Source: Hyphomicrobium methylovorum (GTDB taxonomy: Bacteria; Pseudomonadota; Alphaproteobacteria; Rhizobiales; Hyphomicrobiaceae). From it: a stretch of DNA of 64,000 nucleotides. A program made the position numbers and the translations under genes. Below the pieces are notes generated by a model that worked only from the letters and a program-made list of their open reading frames with translations, had not been told where the DNA came from and did not search any database. This document shows, one piece after another, positions 8,888 to 18,152 of this stretch (positions within the stretch are counted from its first letter, which is position 1; each line of letters starts with the position of its first letter). The DNA lies in assembly GCF_013626205.1 (NCBI RefSeq), contig NZ_QHJE01000001.1, positions 2,460,501-2,524,500 of the forward strand. The letters are read 5' to 3'.

Positions 8888-10519
8888 ATGTCGGAGGCCG
8901 TTTTAGCCGCCACGTCTGCGCCGAATTCAGCACAGACGTTTACGATGCACCGCACATTGAATTGGACACACGCGTTCTGGTTCGCAGCCGGAACGCCCGT
9001 GTTGGTTCTTTTTTCTATTGGTGCGGTCGCATCGGCAGCAGGAAATATCTCAGCGGGAGTTTGGATACTCTCGATGCTGATCGGTTTTGCACAATGCTTT
9101 ACATACGCTGAGATTTCGGGACTTTTTCCGAAGAAGTCCGGCGGCGCGTCCGTGTATGGCGCGATCGCATGGGTTCGTTACGGCAAGATGCTTGGCCCGA
9201 TTTCAGTTTGGGCCAACTGGTTTTCCTGGTCGCCTGTTCTCGCCATCGGCTCAGGATTGGCCGCTGGTTACGTTCTCAATTTGCTATTCCCAGCGGACTC
9301 GCTGATCCGAACCTGGCAAGTCACTCTGTTCGATCTCAGCTTCATCAAGGAAGGCGTCGTTGTTCGTTTCAACGCAACGTTCTTTCTTGGCTTAGCATTG
9401 ATGCTTACCGTTTTTGCCATTCAGCATCGCGGTATTCTGAAGGCTGCTCGCGTGCAGATGATCGTTGCGATTGCGGTTCTTCTTCCGCTCTTGCTTACCG
9501 GCATCGTGCCGCTGCTTACTGGTGACGTGCGGTCTGAAAACTTTACGCCATTCGTTCCGCTCATCGTCGATGCTGCGGGCAATCCCACGAACGGCGCTTG
9601 GGACATGGTGGGTATCACCACGTTCATGGCGTGCATGCTGCTCGCAGCTTGGTCTACGTATCCATTCGAGACCGCTGTTTGCTATGTCAGCGAATTCAAG
9701 AACCCAGGCTACGATACGGTTCGTGCTCTGCTGTATTCGGGCTTGCTTTGCATCGCGTTCTACACGCTGGTTCCCATCGCGTTCCAAGGCTATCTCGGTC
9801 TCCAGGGGTTATTGGATCCTGGCATCTATGATGGAACGGGTGTCGGCAAGGTGTTGGCGCAGATGGTCGGTGCAGGGCCGATCCTCGGAAACCTCATCAT
9901 CTGCGTACTGACACTGTCGATCTGTCTGGTCGTTATGACTGCGATGGCGGGCTCGTCTCGTACTTTGTATCAGGGTTCGCACGACGGCTGGCTGCCGAAG
10001 TATCTGTCGCGGGTTAACAGCCACGGCGCGCCTGTGGCTGCTATGTGGACGGATCTCGCCGTCAACGCCGTGCTGCTGTCGATCTCGGACTACGTGTTCC
10101 TGATCGTGTTGGCGAACACGACCTACATGGTCTTCGTGTTTCTCAACCTTCAGGCTGGATGGTTGCATCGTATCGATCGTCCGAATGCAGAGCGGCCGTA
10201 TCGCGCGCAGAATTGGCTTCTCGCCATCGGCGCTGTGTGCGGCTTCATCAACCTGCTCATCATGGGCTGGGGTGCGGACTTCTGGGGACAGCGCGTGCTG
10301 TTGACCAGCATTCTGATCGTTGCTGGCATCATCCCGATCTTCGCTTACCGCCACTATGTGACGGATAAGGGCAAGTTCCCACCGTGGATGCAGGAAGACC
10401 TTGAGGAGAATGGTCAGCTCATCAAAAAGCGGGCCGGTATGCTCCCGTACCTCACGCTGATTGCAGGTGGTTTGACCGTGTACCTCGGTAGTCAGCTGGC
10501 GGCGTATCACGTGCCCTAG
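8888..10519 (+). CDS. APC-family amino acid/amine permease
   Basis: Inner-membrane transporter of 543 residues with about 12 hydrophobic segments. The first helices (AAGTPVLVLFSIGAVASAAGN) carry the Gly-rich unwound segment seen in the amino acid-polyamine-organocation superfamily, and FPKKSGGASVYG is the APC motif between helices 2 and 3. A good SD (GGGGAG) precedes the ATG. The substrate is not evident; amino acids or amines are usual. No operon partner: the next gene is convergent. Confidence 0.85.
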   Translation: MSEAVLAATSAPNSAQTFTMHRTLNWTHAFWFAAGTPVLVLFSIGAVASAAGNISAGVWILSMLIGFAQCFTYAEISGLFPKKSGGASVYGAIAWVRYGKMLGPISVWANWFSWSPVLAIGSGLAAGYVLNLLFPADSLIRTWQVTLFDLSFIKEGVVVRFNATFFLGLALMLTVFAIQHRGILKAARVQMIVAIAVLLPLLLTGIVPLLTGDVRSENFTPFVPLIVDAAGNPTNGAWDMVGITTFMACMLLAAWSTYPFETAVCYVSEFKNPGYDTVRALLYSGLLCIAFYTLVPIAFQGYLGLQGLLDPGIYDGTGVGKVLAQMVGAGPILGNLIICVLTLSICLVVMTAMAGSSRTLYQGSHDGWLPKYLSRVNSHGAPVAAMWTDLAVNAVLLSISDYVFLIVLANTTYMVFVFLNLQAGWLHRIDRPNAERPYRAQNWLLAIGAVCGFINLLIMGWGADFWGQRVLLTSILIVAGIIPIFAYRHYVTDKGKFPPWMQEDLEENGQLIKKRAGMLPYLTLIAGGLTVYLGSQLAAYHVP

Positions 10520-10662
10520 CCACAGCTATAGGCCGATGAGAACGCCGGAATGATTGCCTGCGTTTTCATCGGTCGACGAAAAGCCCGTCCGCAGTTTTTC
10601 TCGCTGCGGACAACTTGGCACTTCGCCCTTCGGGTCGAGGTGCCCTTTTCGTTTGTTGATCG

Positions 10663-11067
10663 TCAGCGAGTACTGAGGCTTGCGGTCGTGGCGGGTTTTT
10701 CCGGTGCCCCTCGGCGGAACTGCATGTTGCAGTTCTTCGCGACCGAGACCTTTTCGAGTGTTTCGAATTCGCCCTTCAAGCGTCCGAGTTCGGCAGCAGA
10801 TACACCATCTCCCTTTATGAAGAAGAGAGTTGGCCAGAAGAGAACGAGGCCTACGCCCATGGCGACTGCATCGTTAGTGGCATTGGAATCTTGAACACCA
10901 GCGAGCTGAGCAGCTCTAGCGGAGACGCGTTCTGCTTCCGCGCCGATTTGCGCGCAGGTGTAGTTGTCATACTGGATCGGCGAAACGTACTGAGCGGCGA
11001 TGTCGTTCGACGACGATGCGCAGCCTTCCAGCAGCAGGCACACCATTGCGGCGAGTATGGGCTTCAT
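10663..11067 (-). CDS. Putative lipoprotein
   Basis: A 134-residue exported protein with a short signal peptide and a lipobox (LLEGC), so it should be lipid-anchored in the cell envelope. The mature part contains YDNYTCAQIGAEAERV and a hydrophobic stretch AMGVGLVLFWPTLFFI, a layout I know from small alphaproteobacterial lipoproteins of unknown function. It is convergent with the APC permease gene; between them GTCCGCAG/CTGCGGAC at 10587-10611 can pair but lacks a T tract. Confidence 0.7.
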   Translation of the reverse strand: MKPILAAMVCLLLEGCASSSNDIAAQYVSPIQYDNYTCAQIGAEAERVSARAAQLAGVQDSNATNDAVAMGVGLVLFWPTLFFIKGDGVSAAELGRLKGEFETLEKVSVAKNCNMQFRRGAPEKPATTASLSTR

Positions 11068-11413
11068 GAATCTCTCCCCCGGGTATTTTTCGCAACAGAA
11101 TGCGAATCGGTGAGAGGCGCTATTTGGGGCGGCAGATTTTGCACCGGTATTACGCGTTTAGAGCATTTGCTCCACGGGAATCCGGTGACGGGCGACCAGA
11201 CGGGCGTGTCTGGGCTTGCGGTAGCTGGAAATCGTGGCGCGCTTGACGAGGAGCCGTCGAGCAACGCGAATCGGATTTGTGCAGCGAAAGCGTTGAGATT
11301 GCTGTTGGGGGAGCGATCATGACAACGCGGGAGCCCGCTGTTGCAGGTCCCGCGTTGAAAACAGGCGTATCGCGTTACTTGATAAAGTTCATGCCCTCAG
11401 AAGAGAGAGGCTC
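11068..11413. other. Intergenic region with an inverted repeat
   Basis: No gene supported. A perfect 10-bp inverted repeat (CAACGCGGGA at 11323-11332 with TCCCGCGTTG at 11348-11357, 15-base loop) lies downstream of the minus-strand exported protein gene. It may end that transcript, though no clear T run follows. Confidence 0.4.
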
Positions 11414-11980
11414 TTACTTTACCGGCAACATGATGTGCTCGTAGGGCGTGTCCGGCCACATGACGTAGGGCTTCGTCGGATCAGCCTTGGCGTCGCGCGG
11501 ATATGCCTTCAGCATTTCCTTCGCATCCGTTCCCACGATCATGACGTGGGGGCCGGTTTGAACCCAGTTGTTCGTGGCGGTTGCTTCAGGGCTCTTGTCA
11601 TAAGGATCGGTATTGCTGACGCCGCTGTCGCCATTCAGCATGTACATGAAGCCGACGGCTGCAGTCGGGGGCTTCTTTTCCTGCCAAGACATTGCCCATT
11701 CCATGGCTGCCTTGTCGGCGCACATCGGCTCACCGTTGCCGTGGTTGCCGGGATCCATGCAGGTCCAGCCGTTGGTGCCATCTTGGATGGTTTTCATTTT
11801 GCCGTCCGCGCCCATGTTCAGGATCGTGGCGTGGTCGACGATCGCGGTCGGAGCGGCGGTGCGAAGCACCTTAATCAGCTCTTCGTCCGTTCTCATTACA
11901 CCAGGGCTATGGGCATTTGCCGCCGGCATTGCGCTCACAAAAGCGGCCGCGGCAATGAGGCCGGCCAAGCTAATCTTCAT
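11414..11980 (-). CDS. Exported protein of unknown function
   Basis: A protein of about 188 residues with a clean signal peptide (MKISLAGLIAAAAFVSAMPAANA). The mature part contains ATILNMGADGKMKTIQDG, NGWTCMDPG and a C-terminal YVMWPDTPYEHIMLP segment. I do not recognise a named domain; similar small periplasmic proteins occur widely in Proteobacteria. It is a single gene; the stem-loop at 11323-11357 follows it. Confidence 0.75.
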   Translation of the reverse strand: MKISLAGLIAAAAFVSAMPAANAHSPGVMRTDEELIKVLRTAAPTAIVDHATILNMGADGKMKTIQDGTNGWTCMDPGNHGNGEPMCADKAAMEWAMSWQEKKPPTAAVGFMYMLNGDSGVSNTDPYDKSPEATATNNWVQTGPHVMIVGTDAKEMLKAYPRDAKADPTKPYVMWPDTPYEHIMLPVK

Positions 11981-12508
11981 CAAATTACTCCTTTAGCGTT
12001 TCGTTCTATTGCTTTTTATTATGGCTATCGAGATCGCGGACGGGAGCAGCCGAGGACATCGAACCCGATAATCGTCGTCGCCCTAGCGAGCACGGCGCCG
12101 GGAGGCAATTGGCGATGCCATCCGATGCTAAGTTATCTTAGTGGAGGAACGCGATGAGTCTCACTTGGTACAAATACGTCTTTAGGGCGTAATAACACTC
12201 GATTGGTGTTGTAATTGAGCAGTGTGCGGCCGCATGTTTCGCATTTGCGAAACTTAAAAAACCACGATGTTTATTGGTAATTAGAGCGTCGGCCGGTCTT
12301 CTAAAATCACGATGAAGGGTCGCCTTATGAGTACGGGCGAGGTCCAAAAAATGTACTACCGTGCAGGTCGCGAAGGATGATCCGATTCACGGATCTATCG
12401 CCATAGGGATGAATGGAATGGCGCAAGCTAGTTGACCGCTACTGCGGTGCGAAAACAGCAGAACGCGTTACAACGCAATTGTTGCCGGTTTAAAAAATAG
12501 ATTTCGAA
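11981..12508. other. Gene-free stretch
   Basis: About 530 bases with no convincing gene on either strand. It should hold the promoter of the exported protein gene and the 3' end of the FixJ-like regulator transcript. Confidence 0.4.
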
Positions 12509-13129
12509 TTAGGTATTCGCGTGCAGCATCTCGATCAGCTCGCCAAGTGATTTAGCGCCGGTCTTGCTCATTATAGTTGCGCGATGACCTTCCACGGTGC
12601 GGACAGAAATTTTCAGGATCGAGGCGATTACTTTGTTCGCCTTTCCTGTGCGCAGAAGATTGAGCACTTCTTTTTCGCGCTTTGTCAGTGATGAAAGGCT
12701 GCGGTTGTATTCCTGCCGACGTTCTTCTTGTTCCCAGATCGCGCCATACGTCGACAATGCCGATTGAACGGTATCGAGCAACAATTGATCGTTGAACGGC
12801 TTCTGTAGAAACTCGACCGCGCCGGCCTTCATGGCGCGAACGGCAATCGAAACGTCGCCATGGCCGGTGATGATGATGATGGGGATGAGAGAGCCGAGTG
12901 CTTTCAGGCGCTCCTGAAGTTCCAAGCCGCTCATGCCCGGCATTCTGATATCGAGAATGATGCAGCCGCGCGTTTCCGGCGTGTAGTTCGCGAGAAACTC
13001 GTCCGCCGATGAGAAGACCTGAACTTTCAGCTTCACCTGTCCCATGAGCCACCTCAAGGCATCACGGACGGCAGGATCGTCATCAACGATGAAAACTGTG
13101 TCGGTCTTCTTAGTCTGTGTCTGTTGCAT
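12509..13129 (-). CDS. FixJ/NodW-like response regulator
   Basis: About 207 residues. The receiver has VFIVDDDPAVRDALRW, the phospho-acceptor Asp in CIILDIRMPGMSG and the KPF lysine. The C-terminal LuxR-type helix-turn-helix shows LTKREKEVLNLL and SVRTVEGHRATIM. The start at ATG 13129 overlaps the end of the kinase gene by about 20 bases, which argues for translational coupling and a matched pair. A longer frame opens at 13219 but would run deep into the kinase. It and the kinase lie downstream of the DszC-like gene of block A, so that module may be under their control or co-transcribed. Confidence 0.9.
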   Translation of the reverse strand: MQQTQTKKTDTVFIVDDDPAVRDALRWLMGQVKLKVQVFSSADEFLANYTPETRGCIILDIRMPGMSGLELQERLKALGSLIPIIIITGHGDVSIAVRAMKAGAVEFLQKPFNDQLLLDTVQSALSTYGAIWEQEERRQEYNRSLSSLTKREKEVLNLLRTGKANKVIASILKISVRTVEGHRATIMSKTGAKSLGELIEMLHANT

Positions 13130-15611
13130 CTTGCCGATTATTCCAGTTCGGTAGCGTGAGACAGAATGTAGAGCCTTTTGGGGATGAGGACGCGAGCCAA
13201 AGTTTTCCGCCATGCCCATCCACGATGGACTGGCTGATGCTTAGTCCGACGCCCAATCCAGCTTCCTTGGTCGTATAAAAAGGTTCAAATAGCCGGTGGA
13301 ATTTTTCAACGGGGCATCCGTGGCCTGTATCGGTGATCGTTAATTTCGTGAAGTTTCGGCCTTCCAGACTCACCTTTATAGATATTTTTTTCTTCCGGCT
13401 GGATTCAACGCTTGCCAGCGCGTCGATGCTATTGCGGACAAGATTGATGAGCACCTGCTGGATCTGAATTGAGTCCGCGAAAACGAGTTGGTTTTTCTTG
13501 GGAAATTTCAGTTCAACACTGATGTTGTTTTCCTTGAGCTCCGTTTGGATAAATCCAACGGATATCTCAACGATCTCGCGAATGTTCGCTCGCTGCTTCC
13601 GGATTTGACGTTTCCGCGAGAAATCTCGAATTCGCGAGAAGATTTCGTCTGCGCGTTCGGCTTGGCGCACGATCTGAGTCAGGCCGTGCTGTAGATCATC
13701 AAGTTCGGCTTCGCCGGCGCGCATTTTCCGCAAGCAGGTTTGGGCATACGTCATTATCGCGCACAGAGGTTGATTGAGTTCGTGCGCGAGGCCCGAAACC
13801 ATTCCGCCGAGCGTGCTGAGCCGGGCCACATGGGTGAGTTCTGCTTGCCGCTTCCGGTCGCGCTCTTTGGCTTCCACTAGAGCCGTCACATTTTGCCCGG
13901 TTGCGATGAGATGCGTGGTCTCTCCGACGTCATCCTTGAGCGGACTGATCGTCATCTGCTCGTGGTAGAGGTCGCCGCTCTTGGTTTTGCTGCTGAGAAG
14001 AAACCGGTAGTCAGTTCCGTTATTTATCGCAGTCCAAAGTTCCTCACTAGAAGGATCCTCGGGCTGGAGAAATCCTGCTGTTGAGCCGACGATCTCGTCG
14101 CGCGAATAACCGGTGAGAAATTGATAAGATGGATTGGCGTATTCAACGATCCCGGTACGGTCTGTGATGATCACCGAGTCTGCTGTCTGTTCAATAGCGC
14201 TCGAGAGCTTACGCATATGCGCCTCGGCGCGCTCGCGCTGAAGTTCGCCGGAGATCCACCGCGACATCAGTTTCAAGATTTCGCGTTCAGCCGACGAGAA
14301 TGGCATTCTGTGCGGCGCATCACTCATGAAGCAGAGTGTGCCGAAGACAGATTCGCCAACGATAATGCGAACGCCTAGGTACGATTCAATACCGCACTCG
14401 CCGTAGGAGGGGTGGTCGTGCCAGGCTGTTCCGCTCGTGCGTTCGACTGCAACAGGTTCAGACGACTGTACCGTCGTCTTGCAGAATGTATTTTCGAGCC
14501 TGAATGTTGCGCCCGGCAAAAATCGTTTGTTGTCTGAAACCGACGCGACAATGCTGAGTTTATCGCCTTCGACCTGCGAAAGCATCGCGATCGGAAGACC
14601 GAACTGCTCGCAGCCGAGATGAAGAAAATCGCGAATCTTATCGTTCAGGGCGCCGGTGTTTCCGGTGCTGATCGAATGGAGCGTGCGCAGCGCGTTCGCA
14701 ATGAGCCGAAGCTCTACGACGGCTTCGGTGCGCTGCCGTTCGGATTGAACGCGGAGGGTGACCTCCTGCACGACCAGCATCGCGCAGCGGTCTTGCGTTG
14801 GGCGTGAAAATGGCGCTGCGGTGACTTCGACAAAAGAGACTTTGTCTTTGGTTGTTTGAAGTTCAAAAAGCTCCGGGCGCGGCTGGTCATTGGCGTCGAC
14901 GGCCTGGGTCAACAAACTTTCGAGGCGGCTTTTTTCGCTTTTCGGAAAGAGCTTATACAGCGACGTTTCGCGATGCGCTTGGTCGGATATTCCGAAGATC
15001 TGCCGAGCCTGGCGATTGATCTTCAGAATCTTTCCGCCGGACGTTGTCGCGAGAACGCCGATCGGTTCATGGTCGAACAGGCCTTCAATATACTCGGCTG
15101 TCTCGGGATGCAGTAAGGGCAAAACCTCGAGCTGCACATGGGCGTTCGCCATCGCCGCGTCTTGGTAGAGAAGACGCTGCTTTCGTCGCTGTGCCGCATC
15201 GATGAGGACGTCTGACAGGCCGTCCATATCGGTCGTCGGCCAGACGATGATCTCGTGCCCGACGAATGGGCTAAACATCAGGTCTTGACGCAAGCGAGCG
15301 CATTGCGCTGCGCCGCTGAGGATGATGATAGGAACGCGCTTATCGACGGAATGAATGCGCTGTACTGCGTTAACGGGTTCTTTTACGTCGCTTCCCAACA
15401 GCACAGCGTCGATTGTTTTGAGCTGCGAACTCGAGTTTGGGAATTTGCTGTCGTCAAAAGATTCTATGCGGTGTCGTTTGGTCAGATGCTGAGAAATGTG
15501 TTTGGCAACGCTTCGATCCACGTTGACGAAGACGACGCGACTGAGGTCGTCTCCTTCGCCGTCTGCGCGCCGGTTCATATTGATCACTGCCTTGGCGCTG
15601 CTAACAGACAA
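13110..15611 (-). CDS. PAS-GAF-PAS histidine kinase with degenerate receiver
   Basis: An 833-residue soluble kinase. Residues 20-150 look like a receiver domain that lacks the normal Asp pocket (RVVFVNVDRS, then AVLLGSDVKE). Then come PAS (about 170-290), GAF (about 310-450), PAS (about 465-590), HisKA with LAHELNQPL, and HATPase_c (NLVRNSIDAL, DTGHGCP, GVGLSISQSI). The H-box type is that of FixL/ThrY-like kinases. TTG 15611 has GGGGAG six bases upstream; ATG 15578 is an alternative. No TM helices are seen, so the signal is probably intracellular (redox, gas, small molecule), but no haem pocket can be proven. Confidence 0.88.
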   Translation of the reverse strand: MSVSSAKAVINMNRRADGEGDDLSRVVFVNVDRSVAKHISQHLTKRHRIESFDDSKFPNSSSQLKTIDAVLLGSDVKEPVNAVQRIHSVDKRVPIIILSGAAQCARLRQDLMFSPFVGHEIIVWPTTDMDGLSDVLIDAAQRRKQRLLYQDAAMANAHVQLEVLPLLHPETAEYIEGLFDHEPIGVLATTSGGKILKINRQARQIFGISDQAHRETSLYKLFPKSEKSRLESLLTQAVDANDQPRPELFELQTTKDKVSFVEVTAAPFSRPTQDRCAMLVVQEVTLRVQSERQRTEAVVELRLIANALRTLHSISTGNTGALNDKIRDFLHLGCEQFGLPIAMLSQVEGDKLSIVASVSDNKRFLPGATFRLENTFCKTTVQSSEPVAVERTSGTAWHDHPSYGECGIESYLGVRIIVGESVFGTLCFMSDAPHRMPFSSAEREILKLMSRWISGELQRERAEAHMRKLSSAIEQTADSVIITDRTGIVEYANPSYQFLTGYSRDEIVGSTAGFLQPEDPSSEELWTAINNGTDYRFLLSSKTKSGDLYHEQMTISPLKDDVGETTHLIATGQNVTALVEAKERDRKRQAELTHVARLSTLGGMVSGLAHELNQPLCAIMTYAQTCLRKMRAGEAELDDLQHGLTQIVRQAERADEIFSRIRDFSRKRQIRKQRANIREIVEISVGFIQTELKENNISVELKFPKKNQLVFADSIQIQQVLINLVRNSIDALASVESSRKKKISIKVSLEGRNFTKLTITDTGHGCPVEKFHRLFEPFYTTKEAGLGVGLSISQSIVDGHGGKLWLASSSPKGSTFCLTLPNWNNRQDATDTD

Positions 15612-15676
15612 TTCAAACTCCCCGACGGTCGGACCGAGGATAGAGCGTCACCCTATCGTGTGCCTCGACGATATAT

Positions 15677-16843
15677 TTAATCAGCCAGCAGCGGCACACC
15701 CAAGAGGGATTTTCCAATCCAAATCTTCAGCAGATCTGTTGTTGGCGACATGAGGTGAACCGCGCGCGCGTCCCGCAGATGTCGTGATAGCTTTGACGTT
15801 TCTGCATAGCCGCGCCCCCCGGTGAGCGTCATAGCTTCGTTGACGATGGCGACTGCGCTCTCAGCAACTTCGGCCTTGCTGGCCATGATCGCGGTCAGCG
15901 AGTCCTGTTCTCCGTTGTCGAAGCTCGCGGCGGCGCCGTAGACCAGCCGTCGGGTGCGTTCAAGCATGCACCAGAGTGCTCCAAAGCGATGTTGGATGAT
16001 GGGCGCTTGCGATAGCGCGCCGGAGTGTACGTGGCGCCGGGAAAGGATGTGTGCGCGGGCTTCGTCCAAAGCGCTGGCGGCAACGCCGAGATAGGTCGAC
16101 GCCATCGCGATTAGGAAGAACGGCGTTATAACGTTGAAGATATACCAGATCTGGTCGCCTTCCCGGCCGAGCAGGTTGGAGCGCGGGACGAGAACCCCAT
16201 CGAGTGTCATCATGCGCGAAGAATTTCCGCGCATGCCGAACCCATTCCAGTTGCTGCCCCAGCTCAAGCCTTGCGATTCACCGGGAACGACAACGCACGA
16301 GAACTGACCGGCAGGGGCGTCTGGATCGCCGGATACCGCGGATACAACATATGAGTCTGCGCAGCCGCCGTTCGTGACGAATACTTTCTCGCCGCTAATC
16401 GCGTATTGGTCACGCGAAACGGAAACGAGGCTCGTCTGCGGTAGATAATAATAGACGCCGGATCCCGCCTCACTCAGCGACAGCGTTGTGATGTGTTTGC
16501 CTTCACAGATCGGCGTGAGGAAACTTTCGCGTTGAACGTCGGTCGCGTTGGCTGCGATGACGGAAGATCCGACGCAATGCATTCCAAAGCAGATGCCCGT
16601 CGAAGCGCATTCTCGGCTGATCGTCTCGCATACGCGAGCCATCATCAGCATGCCCTGGCCCTTGCCGCCGTATTGCTTAGGGACGACGAGGCCACCAAAG
16701 CCCTCAGCGAGTAGCGTCCGCATCCCCTCTTCGGGCCAGCGCGCGTCGCGATCCACCGAGGCGGCGTTCTTTGCAAGAACGCTTGTTGCTATCTCCTCAG
16801 CCTTTTTAAGGATCGATTGTCCGCCGCCCTCCCAAGGATTCAT
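15677..16843 (-). CDS. DszC/MsuC-like flavin monooxygenase (acyl-CoA dehydrogenase fold), copy A
   Basis: About 388 residues with the acyl-CoA dehydrogenase fold (LSLSEAGSG and EKVFVTNGG in the FAD-binding beta domain, LTGGRGYAETSKLSRHLRD near the end). Where medium-chain dehydrogenases have the catalytic Glu (YEGTNE), this protein has MSPTTD, so classical acyl-CoA oxidation is unlikely. The C-terminal PTTDLL..W.G pattern is that of class D flavin monooxygenases such as DszC, SfnC and MsuC, which use reduced flavin on organosulfur compounds. ATG 16843, behind AGGAAG, matches the start of its close paralogue at 54168-55334. It follows a Nif11 gene and a frameshifted small gene, and precedes the kinase-regulator pair. 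Confidence 0.8.
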   Translation of the reverse strand: MNPWEGGGQSILKKAEEIATSVLAKNAASVDRDARWPEEGMRTLLAEGFGGLVVPKQYGGKGQGMLMMARVCETISRECASTGICFGMHCVGSSVIAANATDVQRESFLTPICEGKHITTLSLSEAGSGVYYYLPQTSLVSVSRDQYAISGEKVFVTNGGCADSYVVSAVSGDPDAPAGQFSCVVVPGESQGLSWGSNWNGFGMRGNSSRMMTLDGVLVPRSNLLGREGDQIWYIFNVITPFFLIAMASTYLGVAASALDEARAHILSRRHVHSGALSQAPIIQHRFGALWCMLERTRRLVYGAAASFDNGEQDSLTAIMASKAEVAESAVAIVNEAMTLTGGRGYAETSKLSRHLRDARAVHLMSPTTDLLKIWIGKSLLGVPLLAD

Positions 16844-16966
16844 CAGATCTGACTTCCTGGCTGCGGGCGAGGCGACAAGCCCCTCCCGGTTTTTGTTCTT
16901 TGTTTTGCTATGCGATTTGGTGAGCATGCTAAAGGTGTTCCACCAGTAAAAACAACATGACTTTCG

Positions 16967-17240
16967 TTATATTTCCAAACGGGGTTGTGCCAGCGTCGAC
17001 CCGGTTTGTACTGCTCTTATCGAAGTTTCTGAGAGGATAGCCTTAACCCCTTCGGTCTCTTGGGGGAGCTGATCGCGATAAGGCATTTTTCGAATTGGTT
17101 TCTCTTGGTTGTGTTTCAGACGCCAGTAGCGGATGGACCGAGGCAAGAGCTGTCATCAGGTCGTGCGCGGGATTTTCATTCCTGCTTCCGACGGCGCGGC
17201 CTTCATTCGCCAGGATCGCATTACTTGCGGAGACGCACAT
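16967..17240 (-). pseudogene. Frameshifted relative of the small protein at 55423-55725
   Basis: The 5' part (frame ending at 17043) encodes EGRAVGSRNENPAHDLMTALA, matching EGRAVGTWNGASATELMQELT of the intact small protein in block B. After that the match moves to another frame, which reads KPIRKMPYRDQLPQETEGVKA (compare SPRDIPHRDQIPADLQNFRA) and runs to a stop at 16967. The two frames differ by one base. So the gene carries a single frameshift, or there is a sequencing error in the stretch around 17100-17140. It sits between Nif11 and DszC-like genes exactly as the intact copy does. Confidence 0.7.
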
Positions 17241-17516
17241 TTAGAACCGATCAGCTATCATTCGAAGAACGATCGTCGGAATGATCCCGTCCTTGCCCTG
17301 CTTCTGCTCTTGGACGGCTATCAGTAAGTCCGACTTAGAAAAGCTGAGATCTCTCTCTTTTGCCAAATTACAGTACAGATCAATAAAATCGGATTTGCTT
17401 GGCGTCGCATCAAGGCGTTCAAGGAGAGCCGGATCGTCCATGACGGCCTCACCCAGTTTCTTGATCGCTTTTTTGTATTCGCCGGACTCTATGTCCCTAA
17501 GCTTTCTCTCCCGCAT
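17241..17516 (-). CDS. Nif11-domain small protein, copy A
   Basis: A 91-residue protein. Residues about 20-70 (MDDPALLERLDATPSKSDF...FSKSDLLIAVQEQ) match the Nif11 domain, found in proteins linked to nitrogen fixation and in leader peptides of ribosomal natural products. There is no double-Gly leader cleavage site or Cys-rich core after it; the protein ends in IVLRMIADRF. It is a clear paralogue of the product at 55737-56015, and even the leader just before the ATG (AAACGGAA followed by an A-rich run) is alike. It is first in a minus-strand set with the frameshifted small gene and the DszC-like gene. Confidence 0.78.
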   Translation of the reverse strand: MRERKLRDIESGEYKKAIKKLGEAVMDDPALLERLDATPSKSDFIDLYCNLAKERDLSFSKSDLLIAVQEQKQGKDGIIPTIVLRMIADRF

Positions 17517-18152
17517 TTTTTTCCGTTTCTATTTTTTGATAATCAATTGCCTCACCACGATAGAGCTATGGCCTTCGTCAAAAGACGAATCTTATGAGTG
17601 CCTGATATTCGCGCTTCGAAGGAAATATTATCTCTGCTCCCCAACTGTTTGAATAAGTAAAAATACGCTCCGGAACTCACCTAATCGTCATCGATGCTGG
17701 TGTTTTCATGCGCTGTTCTTGATCGTTTTTTGCTGCGGGTGCGAAGAGGTTTATGACGGCGCCGCTCAGCCATGTCTTCGTGATCGACGTTGCGCTGGTT
17801 TTGCTCGAGGCGGCGTTTTTCTCGCCCAAGATTGTCCAATGTTCGATGGCGGGCAGAGACGTCATCCGAAGCTTTTGCCCTCTGAGGACGACCTCTTCCC
17901 ATCGAGCCCCCAAGAGAGGGCCGTCGTTATGTTGCGGCGCGAATTTTCTCTCTGGAGGACGTGCGTTCCACCGAGGGGAAGGAGAGGGGCGTGCAACTAC
18001 CTAAGTTTGGGTAGTCTAACGGATGGTACACCCATACCCCGTGAGATAATTAGCCGATCAGAGCGACGTTTAAATATGCGCAATTACTGATGATTTCGGC
18101 GGATTGTCGGGGGGGCGCCTGTTGCTCGTGAAGAACTTTATGGGAGTACTAA
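17517..18152. other. Intergenic region before the peroxiredoxin gene
   Basis: About 635 bases between the divergent Nif11 and peroxiredoxin genes. Several overlapping frames exist at 17677-18090 on both strands, but none has family character or a convincing ribosome site. The left part is AT-rich and should hold the Nif11 promoter; the right part should hold the peroxiredoxin promoter. Confidence 0.4.

Noticed and set aside
10587-10611. Inverted repeat between the APC permease and lipoprotein genes as a terminator
   Set aside because: The 8-bp stem has no T tract on either strand; termination is not supported.
17677-18090. Several overlapping frames before the peroxiredoxin gene, one rich in Lys/Arg
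   Set aside because: Three frames compete over the same DNA, none has a ribosome site or known motif.
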